Source: Clostridia bacterium
GTDB taxonomy: Bacteria > Bacillota > Clostridia > Oscillospirales > CAG-382
DNA: 34,561 bases
Reading direction: 5' to 3'
Assembly: GCA_017560145.1 (NCBI GenBank)
Contig: JAFYON010000085.1
Coordinates: 1-34,561, forward strand
Position numbers and translations under genes: made by a program. Position 1 is the stretch's first letter; every line of letters begins with the position of its first letter. The notes beneath the pieces were generated by a model. The model saw only the letters and a list, made by a program, of their open reading frames with translations, was not told the origin of the DNA and searched no databases. Below, piece by piece: positions 7,106-13,978 of the stretch.

Positions 7106-7963
7106 ATGAAAATATCCGAAATTTTAAAATCGAAAGAAATAACCGTTTCCTGCGAGATATTTCCGCCCAAATTGGGCACGGAATTGGCGCAAAGCCGCAA
7201 AATTGTTTCGGAAATGGCGGCGTTGAAGCCGGATTTCATTTCCGTGACCTACGGTGCGGCGGGCTCTACCGCGCAATTCACCGCCGAGCTTGCCGAGGAG
7301 GTAGAAAACTGCAAAATCGCATCGCTCGCCCACGTTACCTGTGTTTCGTCGGACGAGGAATCGCTTAAAAGCTATCTCGATTCGCTTAAGGCAAACGGTA
7401 TTCAGAACATCCTTGCACTCCGCGGCGATATGCCCGTCGGACGCGAGCCGAAAAGGGTCTACCCCCACGCGAGCGACCTTGCGAGAGCGATAAAGGAAAC
7501 GGGGGATTTCTGTGTTGGCGGCGCTTGCTATCCCGAGGGACACCCCGAGGCGAAAAGCGTTTCCGCAGATATCGACGCTTTGAAGATAAAGGCGGAAAGC
7601 GGCTGCGAATTTTTCACCACACAGATGTTTTTCGATAACGATATAATGTATTCGTTTATGACGAAGTTTCAGCGCAAGGGCATTAATATCCCCGTAATTG
7701 CGGGTATAATGCCGATCACCAACGCAAGACAGCTAATGAGAAGCGCATCGCTTTCGGGCACGACCGTGCCGCGAAGACTGCGCGAGATCGTTGAGCGCTT
7801 CGGCGAAAAGCCCGAGGCTATGCGTCAGGCAGGCATTATTTACGCCACCGAGCAGATAATCGACCTTATTGCAAACGGCGTTAACAACATCCATATCTAT
7901 GCAATGAACAAGCCCGACGTAGCGTCGGAGATACTTTCGAATATTTCGGAGATCATAAAATGA
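7106..7963 (+). CDS. metF: 5,10-methylenetetrahydrofolate reductase
   Basis: This 285-residue flavoprotein reduces 5,10-methylene-THF to 5-methyl-THF, the methyl donor used by the next gene, metH. It shows the MetF TIM-barrel landmarks: the catalytic glutamate in 'VSCEIFPPK' near the N-terminus, 'DFISVTYGAAGST', 'LALRGDMP' containing the flavin-site aspartate, 'GGACYPEGHPEA' and 'FFTTQMFFDN'. Length fits bacterial MetF. ATG 7106 is chosen over a TTG at 7088 because GAGAGG lies 6 bases before it and the TTG overlaps the upstream stop region. Its TGA overlaps the metH ATG (ATGA, 7960-7963). It acts in the cytoplasm in methionine synthesis. No SAM or cobalamin riboswitch is visible upstream, so control probably comes from the operon promoter. 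Confidence 0.96.
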   Translation: MKISEILKSKEITVSCEIFPPKLGTELAQSRKIVSEMAALKPDFISVTYGAAGSTAQFTAELAEEVENCKIASLAHVTCVSSDEESLKSYLDSLKANGIQNILALRGDMPVGREPKRVYPHASDLARAIKETGDFCVGGACYPEGHPEAKSVSADIDALKIKAESGCEFFTTQMFFDNDIMYSFMTKFQRKGINIPVIAGIMPITNARQLMRSASLSGTTVPRRLREIVERFGEKPEAMRQAGIIYATEQIIDLIANGVNNIHIYAMNKPDVASEILSNISEIIK

Positions 7964-10308
7964 GTATTCTTGAACTTTTCGGGAAAAAAGCGCTTGTCTT
8001 CGACGGCGCAATGGGCACGATGCTCCAAGCAAGCGGCTTGAAAGCAGGTCAGCTTCCCGAAACGCTTAACCGTTCGATGCCCGAAGCGGTCCTTAACGTC
8101 CACCGAGCTTATATAAACGCAGGCGCGGACGTTATTTCGACAAACTCCTTCGGCGCAAACGCGGTCAAGCTTGCACCTTACGGATTAGACAGTGAAAGCG
8201 AGGTTTTCCTTGCCGTTTCGCTTGCAAAAAAAGCGGCGGAGGAATCCGACCGCAAAATATTCGTTGCCGCGGACATCGGTCCGACAGGCAAACTGATGCC
8301 CCCTTTGGGTGATTTTTCGTTTGAAGAAGCGGTAAACGCCTTTAAGGGAGCCGTTATCGGCGCGCAAAAAGCAGGCGCCGACCTTATTTTCTTCGAAACA
8401 TTTTCCGACCTTTACGAATGCAAGGCGGCGATAACCGCCGCAAAGGAAAACACAAGCCTTCCCGTTGCGGTCTCGCTTACCTTTGACGAAAACGGCAGAA
8501 CCTTGACCGGTGCGGACGCGCAAACGGTTGCGTTCTATCTGTCCTCGGTCGGCGCGGATATTATCGGCGTGAACTGCGGTCTTGGCCCCGATGCGATGGA
8601 GCCTATCGCGATCGAGCTTGCATCCTTTGGCATCCCGATGATCGTCAATGCAAACGCAGGCTTGCCCAAAATTGCCGAAGACGGAAGCACCTATTTCGAT
8701 ATCGCGCCTTCGCGCTTTACCTCGTTTGCCAAGAATCTTTATGAAAACGGCGTTGCCGCAGTCGGCGGATGCTGCGGAACGAGCCCCGAATATATCAAAT
8801 GCGTTGCCGAGGCGGCAAGGGACAAAAGCATTGTTCTCCGTCCGAGAAAAATTTTGTCCGCGGTTTGCTCGGGCACACGCATGTACACGCTCGGCAGTAA
8901 ATGCGCGATAGTCGGCGAGCGATTGAACCCAACGGGTAAATCGAAGCTCAAGGAGGCTTTGCGCAACAAAAATCTCGATTATCTATGTAACGAGGCGGTT
9001 GCCCAACAGGCGTCCGACGCCGATATTCTCGACGTAAACGTCGGCATACCCGAAATCGACGAAAGCGAAATGCTTAAATCGGCGGTTCTTGCGGTGCAAA
9101 ACGTTACCGACCTTCCGCTTCAGCTCGATTCTGCCGATGCATCTGCATTGACTCTTGCGGCGCGCGTGTACAACGGCGTGCCGATAATCAATTCAGTCAA
9201 CGGCAAGGAGGATTGCCTTGACTCGATACTCCCGATAGTGAAAAAATGCGGCGGTATGTGCGTTGCGCTTCTGCTTGACGAAAACGGTATCCCCGATACG
9301 GCAGAAGGCAGACTTGCTATTGCCGATAAAATAATCGACCGCGCAAAAGAATACGGAATCGACGAAAAGCGGTTCCTTTTCGATGCGCTTACAATGACGG
9401 TCGCAACCGATGAAAAAAGCGGTGAAAAGACGCTTGAATGCGTAAAACGGCTTAGCGAAAGAGGACTTTACACAACTCTGGGCGTTTCGAACATCTCGTT
9501 CGGTATGCGCAACCGAGAGGAGATAAACGCCTCCTTCCTTGGCGCGGCAGTGTCACGCGGGTTGACCGCCGCGATAATGAATCCGTCGAGCGAAAGCATG
9601 AAGCTCGTCCTTTCGCAGGAGGAGCCCTGCCCCGACTTCAGCTATGAAAAGGAGCCCACGGGCGAAACGGCAGTTTCGGGAAGCAAAAAGGAATTCAACC
9701 TCTTCGATGCGGTTTATCTCGGACTTTCGGCAAAGGCTTACGAGCTTGCGGCAGAAGCGTTAAAGGTTAAAAAGCCGCTTGAGGTTATTGAATCCGACCT
9801 CATCCCTGCGTTAAACGCGCTCGGCGAGGATTATGAAAGCAAAAAGATCTTCCTTCCCCGTCTGCTTGGCGGCGCCGAGGCGGCAAAATCGGCGTTTAAG
9901 GCGGTAAATCAGGCGATGGAATCGAGCGACGAAGCCAAAAACGGTATGAAGGTCGTTTTCGCAACGGTGCACGGCGATATCCACGATATCGGCAAAAACA
10001 TCGTCGTTACACTACTTTCGAACTACGGCTTTACCGTTGTCGACCTTGGCAAGGACGTCCCCCCGAAAACGATTCTTGACGCCGTTATCGAGCATAACGC
10101 AAGTCTTTTGGGCCTTTCGGCATTGATGACAACAACCGTTCCGGCAATGGTAGAAACGGTGCGTCTTGTGCGCGAGCACTGCCCCGAAACCAAAATAATG
10201 GTCGGCGGCGCCGTTCTTACAAAGGAATATGCAGAAACGATGGGCGCAGACTTTTTCGGCATTGATGCTATGGCTGCGGTAAGATTTGCGCAAAGTATTG
10301 ACCTTTAA
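7960..10308 (+). CDS. metH: Cobalamin-dependent methionine synthase lacking the reactivation domain
   Basis: This 782-residue protein transfers a methyl group from 5-methyl-THF via cobalamin to homocysteine. The Hcy-binding barrel (1-290) carries the zinc ligands Cys206 ('GVNCGLGP') and Cys271/Cys272 ('GGCCGTSP'). The pterin-binding barrel covers about 310-560 ('IVGERLNPTGK', 'DVNVGIPEIDE'). The cap and B12 domains cover about 575-782, with the cobalt-ligand motif DxHxxG at D673-H675-G678. Full-length enterobacterial MetH is about 1,200 residues, and the C-terminal SAM-binding reactivation domain is absent, as in many anaerobic Firmicutes. A separate reactivation protein would then be encoded elsewhere. 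The gene overlaps metF by four bases. The stop is followed 25 bases later by the -35 box of the nagA promoter, with no clear terminator between. Confidence 0.96.
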   Translation: MSILELFGKKALVFDGAMGTMLQASGLKAGQLPETLNRSMPEAVLNVHRAYINAGADVISTNSFGANAVKLAPYGLDSESEVFLAVSLAKKAAEESDRKIFVAADIGPTGKLMPPLGDFSFEEAVNAFKGAVIGAQKAGADLIFFETFSDLYECKAAITAAKENTSLPVAVSLTFDENGRTLTGADAQTVAFYLSSVGADIIGVNCGLGPDAMEPIAIELASFGIPMIVNANAGLPKIAEDGSTYFDIAPSRFTSFAKNLYENGVAAVGGCCGTSPEYIKCVAEAARDKSIVLRPRKILSAVCSGTRMYTLGSKCAIVGERLNPTGKSKLKEALRNKNLDYLCNEAVAQQASDADILDVNVGIPEIDESEMLKSAVLAVQNVTDLPLQLDSADASALTLAARVYNGVPIINSVNGKEDCLDSILPIVKKCGGMCVALLLDENGIPDTAEGRLAIADKIIDRAKEYGIDEKRFLFDALTMTVATDEKSGEKTLECVKRLSERGLYTTLGVSNISFGMRNREEINASFLGAAVSRGLTAAIMNPSSESMKLVLSQEEPCPDFSYEKEPTGETAVSGSKKEFNLFDAVYLGLSAKAYELAAEALKVKKPLEVIESDLIPALNALGEDYESKKIFLPRLLGGAEAAKSAFKAVNQAMESSDEAKNGMKVVFATVHGDIHDIGKNIVVTLLSNYGFTVVDLGKDVPPKTILDAVIEHNASLLGLSALMTTTVPAMVETVRLVREHCPETKIMVGGAVLTKEYAETMGADFFGIDAMAAVRFAQSIDL

Positions 10309-10333
10309 GACATATTCTTTTTGCAAAAAACCA

Positions 10334-10362
10334 TTGCAATTTAACGATTACTTTGGTATAAT
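10334..10362 (+). promoter_or_regulatory. Sigma-A type promoter for nagA-ROK
   Basis: TTGCAA (10334-10339) and TATAAT (10357-10362) are 17 bases apart, giving a leader of about 65 bases before the nagA ATG. Its -35 sequence and spacing match the promoter at 4382-4410. Confidence 0.75.
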
Positions 10363-10435
10363 TAGCTTGAAGAATAATGCGGTAGTTTTGACCGCAAACG
10401 CAAAACAAAGAAATAATAATGCAGGAGAAAATAAA

Positions 10436-11575
10436 ATGAAAGCTATTGTTAACGGCAAAATCATTTTGAAGGACCGCATTGTTGAAGGAAGCGCGCTTCT
10501 TTACAGCAATGTGATCGAAGGTATCGTTCCGGCAGACAAGCTCCCCGAAGGTGTTGAGGTTATCGACGCTAAGGGCGGCTACGTTGCTCCCGGTCTTATC
10601 GATATCCACATTCACGGCTACCTCGGAAAAGACGTTTGCGACGGCGAAGAAGAAAGCATTCGCACCATTTCCAAGGGCTTGCTTGCAAACGGTGTAACCG
10701 GCTATCTTCCCACCACCATGACCGTTGATATGAAGGTCATCAAAAAGGCTCTCGAGGTTTGCAGAGCACTTAAGGAAGAAAGCAAGACCTGGGAAGGCTC
10801 GACCATCTTGGGCGTTCACGCCGAAGGTCCCTTCATCAGCGCAGCAAAGAAGGGCGCGCAGGATCCCAAATACATCCTTAAGCCCGATGCAAAGTTCGTT
10901 AAGGAATATGCGGACATCATCAGAATCATCTCGCTCGCACCCGAAGAAGACGAAAACTTTGAAGCAATTCAGGAAATCCGCCGCGATACCGACGTTATTA
11001 TGTCGATCGGTCACACCAGCGCCGACTATGAAACCGCTATGAAGTCGACCGAGGTCGGTATGCGCCACGTTACCCACCTCTTCAACGCAATGACCGCGCT
11101 TGCACACCGTGCACCCGGCGTTGTTACCGCTGCATTCAACAGCGACGTTTCCTGCGAGCTTATCGTTGACGCGTTCCACGTTGACCCCGTTCTTTACGAC
11201 GTTCTCTTTAAGATCAAGGGCAGAAAGCTCTGCTTCATCACCGACTGTCTCCCTGCAGGCGGTCTTCCCGAAGGCGAATACACCCTCGGCGGAAGCAAGA
11301 TCATCTACCGCGGCATCGTTTGCCGACTCGAGGACGGCACCGTTGCAGGCTCGGTTCTCCATCTTAACAAGGGTGTTTGGAACGTTTACACCAACTCCTC
11401 TATTCCTTTGTGGGAATGCGTTAACGGCGCATCTCTCAACCCTGCAACCACTCTCGGCATCGACGACAAGAAGGGCTCGATCGAGGTTGGCAAGGATGCA
11501 GACATCATCATCACTGATAATGAATTTAACGTAGAAAAAACCATCATCGGAGGTAACACCAAATATGAAGCTTAA
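10436..11575 (+). CDS. nagA: N-acetylglucosamine-6-phosphate deacetylase
   Basis: This 379-residue amidohydrolase removes acetate from GlcNAc-6-phosphate in the cytoplasm, an early step of amino-sugar recycling. Expected metal and catalytic residues are present: H58 and H60 in 'LIDIHIHG', E130 in 'HAEGPF', H193 in 'IGHTSADYETA', H214 in 'HVTHLFNAM', H248 in 'DAFHVDP' and catalytic D270 in 'FITDCLPAGGLPEGEY'. The first two carry small changes from the common DGxH and TDAM forms (DAFH and TDCL). The ATG at 10436 follows GGAGAAAATAAA; the frame is open further upstream but has no ribosome binding site there. It overlaps the ROK gene by 11 bases. No nagB is seen in the window. Codon bias is strong, suggesting abundant expression. 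Confidence 0.95.
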   Translation: MKAIVNGKIILKDRIVEGSALLYSNVIEGIVPADKLPEGVEVIDAKGGYVAPGLIDIHIHGYLGKDVCDGEEESIRTISKGLLANGVTGYLPTTMTVDMKVIKKALEVCRALKEESKTWEGSTILGVHAEGPFISAAKKGAQDPKYILKPDAKFVKEYADIIRIISLAPEEDENFEAIQEIRRDTDVIMSIGHTSADYETAMKSTEVGMRHVTHLFNAMTALAHRAPGVVTAAFNSDVSCELIVDAFHVDPVLYDVLFKIKGRKLCFITDCLPAGGLPEGEYTLGGSKIIYRGIVCRLEDGTVAGSVLHLNKGVWNVYTNSSIPLWECVNGASLNPATTLGIDDKKGSIEVGKDADIIITDNEFNVEKTIIGGNTKYEA

Positions 11576-12941
11576 GGTTAATGCTAAACTCGACCCCCAA
11601 TTTGCTCCTCTTTCCATCGTATGCCGCGAAATGCGCGAAGCTACCAAGGAAAACGGACAGGACCTTGTTATCGCAGTTGAAAGAAACAAGGGCTATATCA
11701 CCACCTACAAGACCCGCGTTTTCGTTGACGGCACCGGCCACGACGAAGAAAACTTTGATTTCGTTGAAAGAATGGTCAAGGCACTCCTTTGGGTTGCAGG
11801 CGGCTTTAAGGTAATCATCGCAGGTAGCGAGGTTATCGGTAACAAGATCAAGGAAGCATACTCCGATGGCGGCTCCCGTGATTTCGACGTTCACTTTATG
11901 GAACGCGTTTACGAACGTCCCTTCGAGGTTGTAATTTGTCCTATCGAGGAAGCTCCCGAAGACGTTTCCGGCGCAGCTCCCGTTGGCCGTCACCTCGACG
12001 GTTGCCGTATCGGCTTCGACGCAGGCGGATCCGACAGAAAGGTTTCTGCGGTTATCGACGGCGAAACCGTATATTCCGAAGAAGTTGTTTGGTTCCCCAA
12101 GATCAACTCCGATCCCGACTATCACTATCAAGGCATTCTCGATGCAATGAAGACCGCTGCATCCAAGATGCCCCGCGTTGACGCTATCGGTATCTCGAGC
12201 GCAGGCGTTTACGTTGACAACCGTATCATGGTTGCTTCCCTCTTCCTCAAGGTTAACGATGAAGACTTTGAAAAGAAGGTTAAGAATATGTACATCGACG
12301 TTTGTAAGGAAATCGGCGCGGATATCCCCGTTGAGGTTGCAAACGACGGTGACGTTACCGCACTTGCAGGCGCAATGAGCTTGGAGGACGATTCGGTTCT
12401 CGACGTTGCAATGGGTACCTCCGAAGCAGTTGGCTACGTTGATCCTCAGGGCAACATCACCGGCTGGCTCAACGAGCTCGCATTCGCTCCCGTTGACTTC
12501 TGCAAGAACGCAATGGTTGACGAATGGTCCGGCGACTATGGCTGCGGCGTTAAGTACTTCTCGCAGGACGGCGTTATCAAGCTTGCTCCCTTCGCAGGTA
12601 TCGAGCTCGATGAAGCACTCTCCCCCGCAGAAAAGCTTAAGGTTGTTCAGAACCTTATGAAGGAAGGCGACGAAAGAGCTGCTGCTATCTATGACACCAT
12701 CGGTGCATACTTCGGCTACGCTATCGCATTCTACGCTGAATTCTATGATATGAAGCACGTTCTCATCATGGGCCGTGTAACCTCCGGCGACGGCGGTGTT
12801 ATCCTTCTTGAACGCGCTCAGGAAGTTCTTGATAAGGAATTCCCCGAGCTCGCAAAGAAGATCCAGCTCCACATCCCCGATGAAAAAGCTCGCCGCGTAG
12901 GTCAGTCTGTTGCAGCTGCATCTCTTCCCAAGACTAAGTAA
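11565..12941 (+). CDS. ROK family protein (sugar kinase-like) with a long N-terminal extension
   Basis: This 458-residue protein has a ROK-type kinase core from about residue 145: the phosphate-binding 'GFDAGGSDRKVSAV' (D152), 'VDAIGISSAGV', the catalytic 'EVANDGDVTALAGAM' (D261) and 'VAMGTSEAVGYV'. Two things differ from ordinary ROK glucokinases, which are about 300-320 residues: a roughly 145-residue N-terminal region of unknown function, and no CxCGxxGC zinc cluster, replaced by 'WSGDYGCGVKYF'. The start overlaps the nagA stop region and is preceded by GGAGG 10 bases upstream, so the pair is coupled. A role as GlcNAc or related amino-sugar kinase supplying NagA is likely from context but unproven. 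The absent zinc site means substrate and fold stability may differ. Codon usage is highly biased, like that of nagA. Confidence 0.85.
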   Translation: MKLKVNAKLDPQFAPLSIVCREMREATKENGQDLVIAVERNKGYITTYKTRVFVDGTGHDEENFDFVERMVKALLWVAGGFKVIIAGSEVIGNKIKEAYSDGGSRDFDVHFMERVYERPFEVVICPIEEAPEDVSGAAPVGRHLDGCRIGFDAGGSDRKVSAVIDGETVYSEEVVWFPKINSDPDYHYQGILDAMKTAASKMPRVDAIGISSAGVYVDNRIMVASLFLKVNDEDFEKKVKNMYIDVCKEIGADIPVEVANDGDVTALAGAMSLEDDSVLDVAMGTSEAVGYVDPQGNITGWLNELAFAPVDFCKNAMVDEWSGDYGCGVKYFSQDGVIKLAPFAGIELDEALSPAEKLKVVQNLMKEGDERAAAIYDTIGAYFGYAIAFYAEFYDMKHVLIMGRVTSGDGGVILLERAQEVLDKEFPELAKKIQLHIPDEKARRVGQSVAAASLPKTK

Positions 12942-12970
12942 ACGCTTTTAAAATAGTATAATAGTTAATA

Positions 12971-13006
12971 CGAGAGAGGGGCTTTTTGCAAAAAGCCCCT
13001 CTCTCG
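12971..13006. repeat. Perfect 36-bp palindrome
   Basis: CGAGAGAGGGGCTTTTTG is followed directly by its exact reverse complement with no spacer. It lies 30 bases after the ROK stop. It has no U-tract on the plus side, so it is not a textbook terminator, although it could act as an RNA stabiliser or a DNA cruciform. It is followed by CTCTCCCCAAAAAC, which resembles the modules at 512-554. Confidence 0.9.
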
Positions 13007-13050
13007 AACTCTCTCCCCAAAAACTTTCAATATAAATTAATTATTTTTTA

Positions 13051-13078
13051 AAGACTGCATTAGTGCGGTCTTTTTTGT
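13051..13078 (+). terminator. Rho-independent terminator for nagA-ROK
   Basis: A 9-bp stem AAGACTGCA/TGCGGTCTT (one T-G pair) with loop TTAG runs into TTTTTTG. It is nearly identical to the minus-strand terminator at 286-316. Confidence 0.8.
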
Positions 13079-13090
13079 TTGTCACGCATA

Positions 13091-13112
13091 CGGGCGATTC
13101 GTGAATCGCCCG
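13091..13112. repeat. Short inverted repeat CGGGCGATTC-GT-GAATCGCCCG
   Basis: Two 10-base arms are perfect complements separated by GT. There is no U-tract. It lies between the nagA-ROK terminator and the MITE-like repeat and probably belongs to a composite repeat. Confidence 0.7.
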
Positions 13113-13167
13113 CAGGTAACATAGAAGGCAAACGGAACATTAGGACACAAAACGGAGCAACAAAAAA

Positions 13168-13308
13168 GGCTTCCCCTTGGGGGGAAGCTGTCAGTGCGGT
13201 AAAATAGCACTGACTGATGAGGGGTTCGTTAACTAATTTTATAAATGTATTTTACCCCTCATCCGTCAAAATCAAAGATTTTGCCACCTTCCCCCAAGGG
13301 GGAAGGCT
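13168..13308. mobile_element. MITE-like palindromic repeat (about 141 bp)
   Basis: The ends are imperfect inverted copies of about 55 bases. The left begins AGGCTTCCCCTTGGGG and runs to TGACTGATGAGGGG; the right, reversed, begins AGCCTTCCCCCTTGGGG and runs to TGACGGATGAGGGG. A short AT-rich centre lies between them, and each end also forms its own CCCC/GGGG hairpin. There is no open reading frame. Similar CCTTCCCCC/GGGGGAAGG repeats are common between genes in gut Clostridia (recalled, not searched). No target-site duplication is obvious. Confidence 0.75.
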
Positions 13309-13362
13309 ATTCAGAATTCAACGCAACATTAATGCACTAATAATAATTAATATTAAAAGCTT

Positions 13363-13412
13363 TTGAAAAAAGAGCGCGAGAGAAAAACTTTTTTAAAAGT
13401 TGTTCTCTCGCA
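13363..13412 (-). terminator. Rho-independent terminator for the gyrA-PPTase transcript
   Basis: On the minus strand a stem starting GCGAGAGA (13411-13404) pairs with TCTCTCGC (13383-13376), extended by AAC..TTTT/AAGTTTTT pairing inside. It is followed by GCTCTTTTTTC. It lies about 20 bases past the phosphopantetheinyl transferase stop. Confidence 0.75.
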
Positions 13413-13432
13413 AAAAATCCTCAATTATTCGA

Positions 13433-13978
13433 TCAGTCTATTCCCGCGATTGCAAAAACGTAATTTTCGCAATCCTCGAACTTGATCGCAAACGCCTTGA
13501 TGCTCACACCGTGAACCTTTTTCGCGAAGCGGTTACCGTCAACGACCGAGAAGTTGGGGAAATCGGAAAGCGTTTTGCCTGCCGCCTTGATATAAGCTTC
13601 CTTACGAACCCAGATCTTAACAAAGTTTTCACGCTCTGCTTCACGCGCGCTGTCGCGGAGATATTCTACCTCGTCATACGAGAAGAAGCGTTCCGCAAGC
13701 GTCATGTGGTCGATCTTGTTTCCTTCGGCGATAATATTGGGAAGATATTCGCCGTCGATACCGATCGCCTTTTCGTAGATAACCAAAAGCATTACGTTAT
13801 TAGCACAGGTGATGGAAATATGCACGTTTTCGGCATTTTCAACCGAAGGTCTGCCCTTTTCGTCATAAACCACCTTTGCCTTGGGGTTTTTAAGATATTC
13901 GCGCACCGCGTTCTGAACGTCGGTCTGGCGCTTCTTTTTGGTGTTGCTGTTTTCAAGAATAAAGGTTTTTAATGCCAT
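13433..13978 (-). CDS. 4'-phosphopantetheinyl transferase superfamily protein
   Basis: This 181-residue protein resembles Sfp/AcpS-type enzymes that transfer 4'-phosphopantetheine from CoA to a serine on carrier proteins. Recognisable parts are 'YDEKGRPSVENA', the metal-binding 'IGIDGEYL' (D-x-E), 'RFFSYDEVEYL' and 'WVRKEAYIKAAG' (WxxKEAxxK). The usual 'NISHS' strand reads 'HISITCANN', so the typical serine-histidine pair is altered. It is shorter than Sfp (about 225 residues) and longer than AcpS (about 120). The ATG directly abuts the gyrA stop, with GGGGAGG inside the gyrA tail as ribosome binding site, so it is the last gene of the gyrase operon. The carrier protein it serves is not in the window. 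Function is likely, substrate unknown. Confidence 0.85.
   Translation of the reverse strand: MALKTFILENSNTKKKRQTDVQNAVREYLKNPKAKVVYDEKGRPSVENAENVHISITCANNVMLLVIYEKAIGIDGEYLPNIIAEGNKIDHMTLAERFFSYDEVEYLRDSAREAERENFVKIWVRKEAYIKAAGKTLSDFPNFSVVDGNRFAKKVHGVSIKAFAIKFEDCENYVFAIAGID

Larger units (their letters stand above)
12942..13432. other. Gene-free intergenic region between convergent operons
   Basis: This 491-bp stretch has no credible gene. From left to right it holds a perfect 36-bp palindrome (12971-13006), a plus-strand terminator (13051-13078), a 22-bp inverted repeat (13091-13112), a MITE-like element (13168-13308) and a minus-strand terminator (about 13363-13411). Fragments 'GGAACATTA' and 'GCAACATTA' lie on both sides of the MITE-like element but not next to it. 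Confidence 0.8.

Noticed and set aside
10309..10435. Riboswitch before nagA or within the met genes
   Set aside because: No conserved riboswitch core (SAM, cobalamin, glmS) could be recognised. The leader is short, and metF-metH lies inside a longer operon.
10268..12872. Long antisense frames over nagA and the ROK gene
   Set aside because: They are complementary-strand shadows of highly biased genes, with no promoter or ribosome binding site.
13165..13310. Interpretation of the CCTTCCCC repeat as a CRISPR repeat or terminator
   Set aside because: There is only one element with inverted, not direct, repeats and no spacers. It also lacks a T-run at the hairpin ends.
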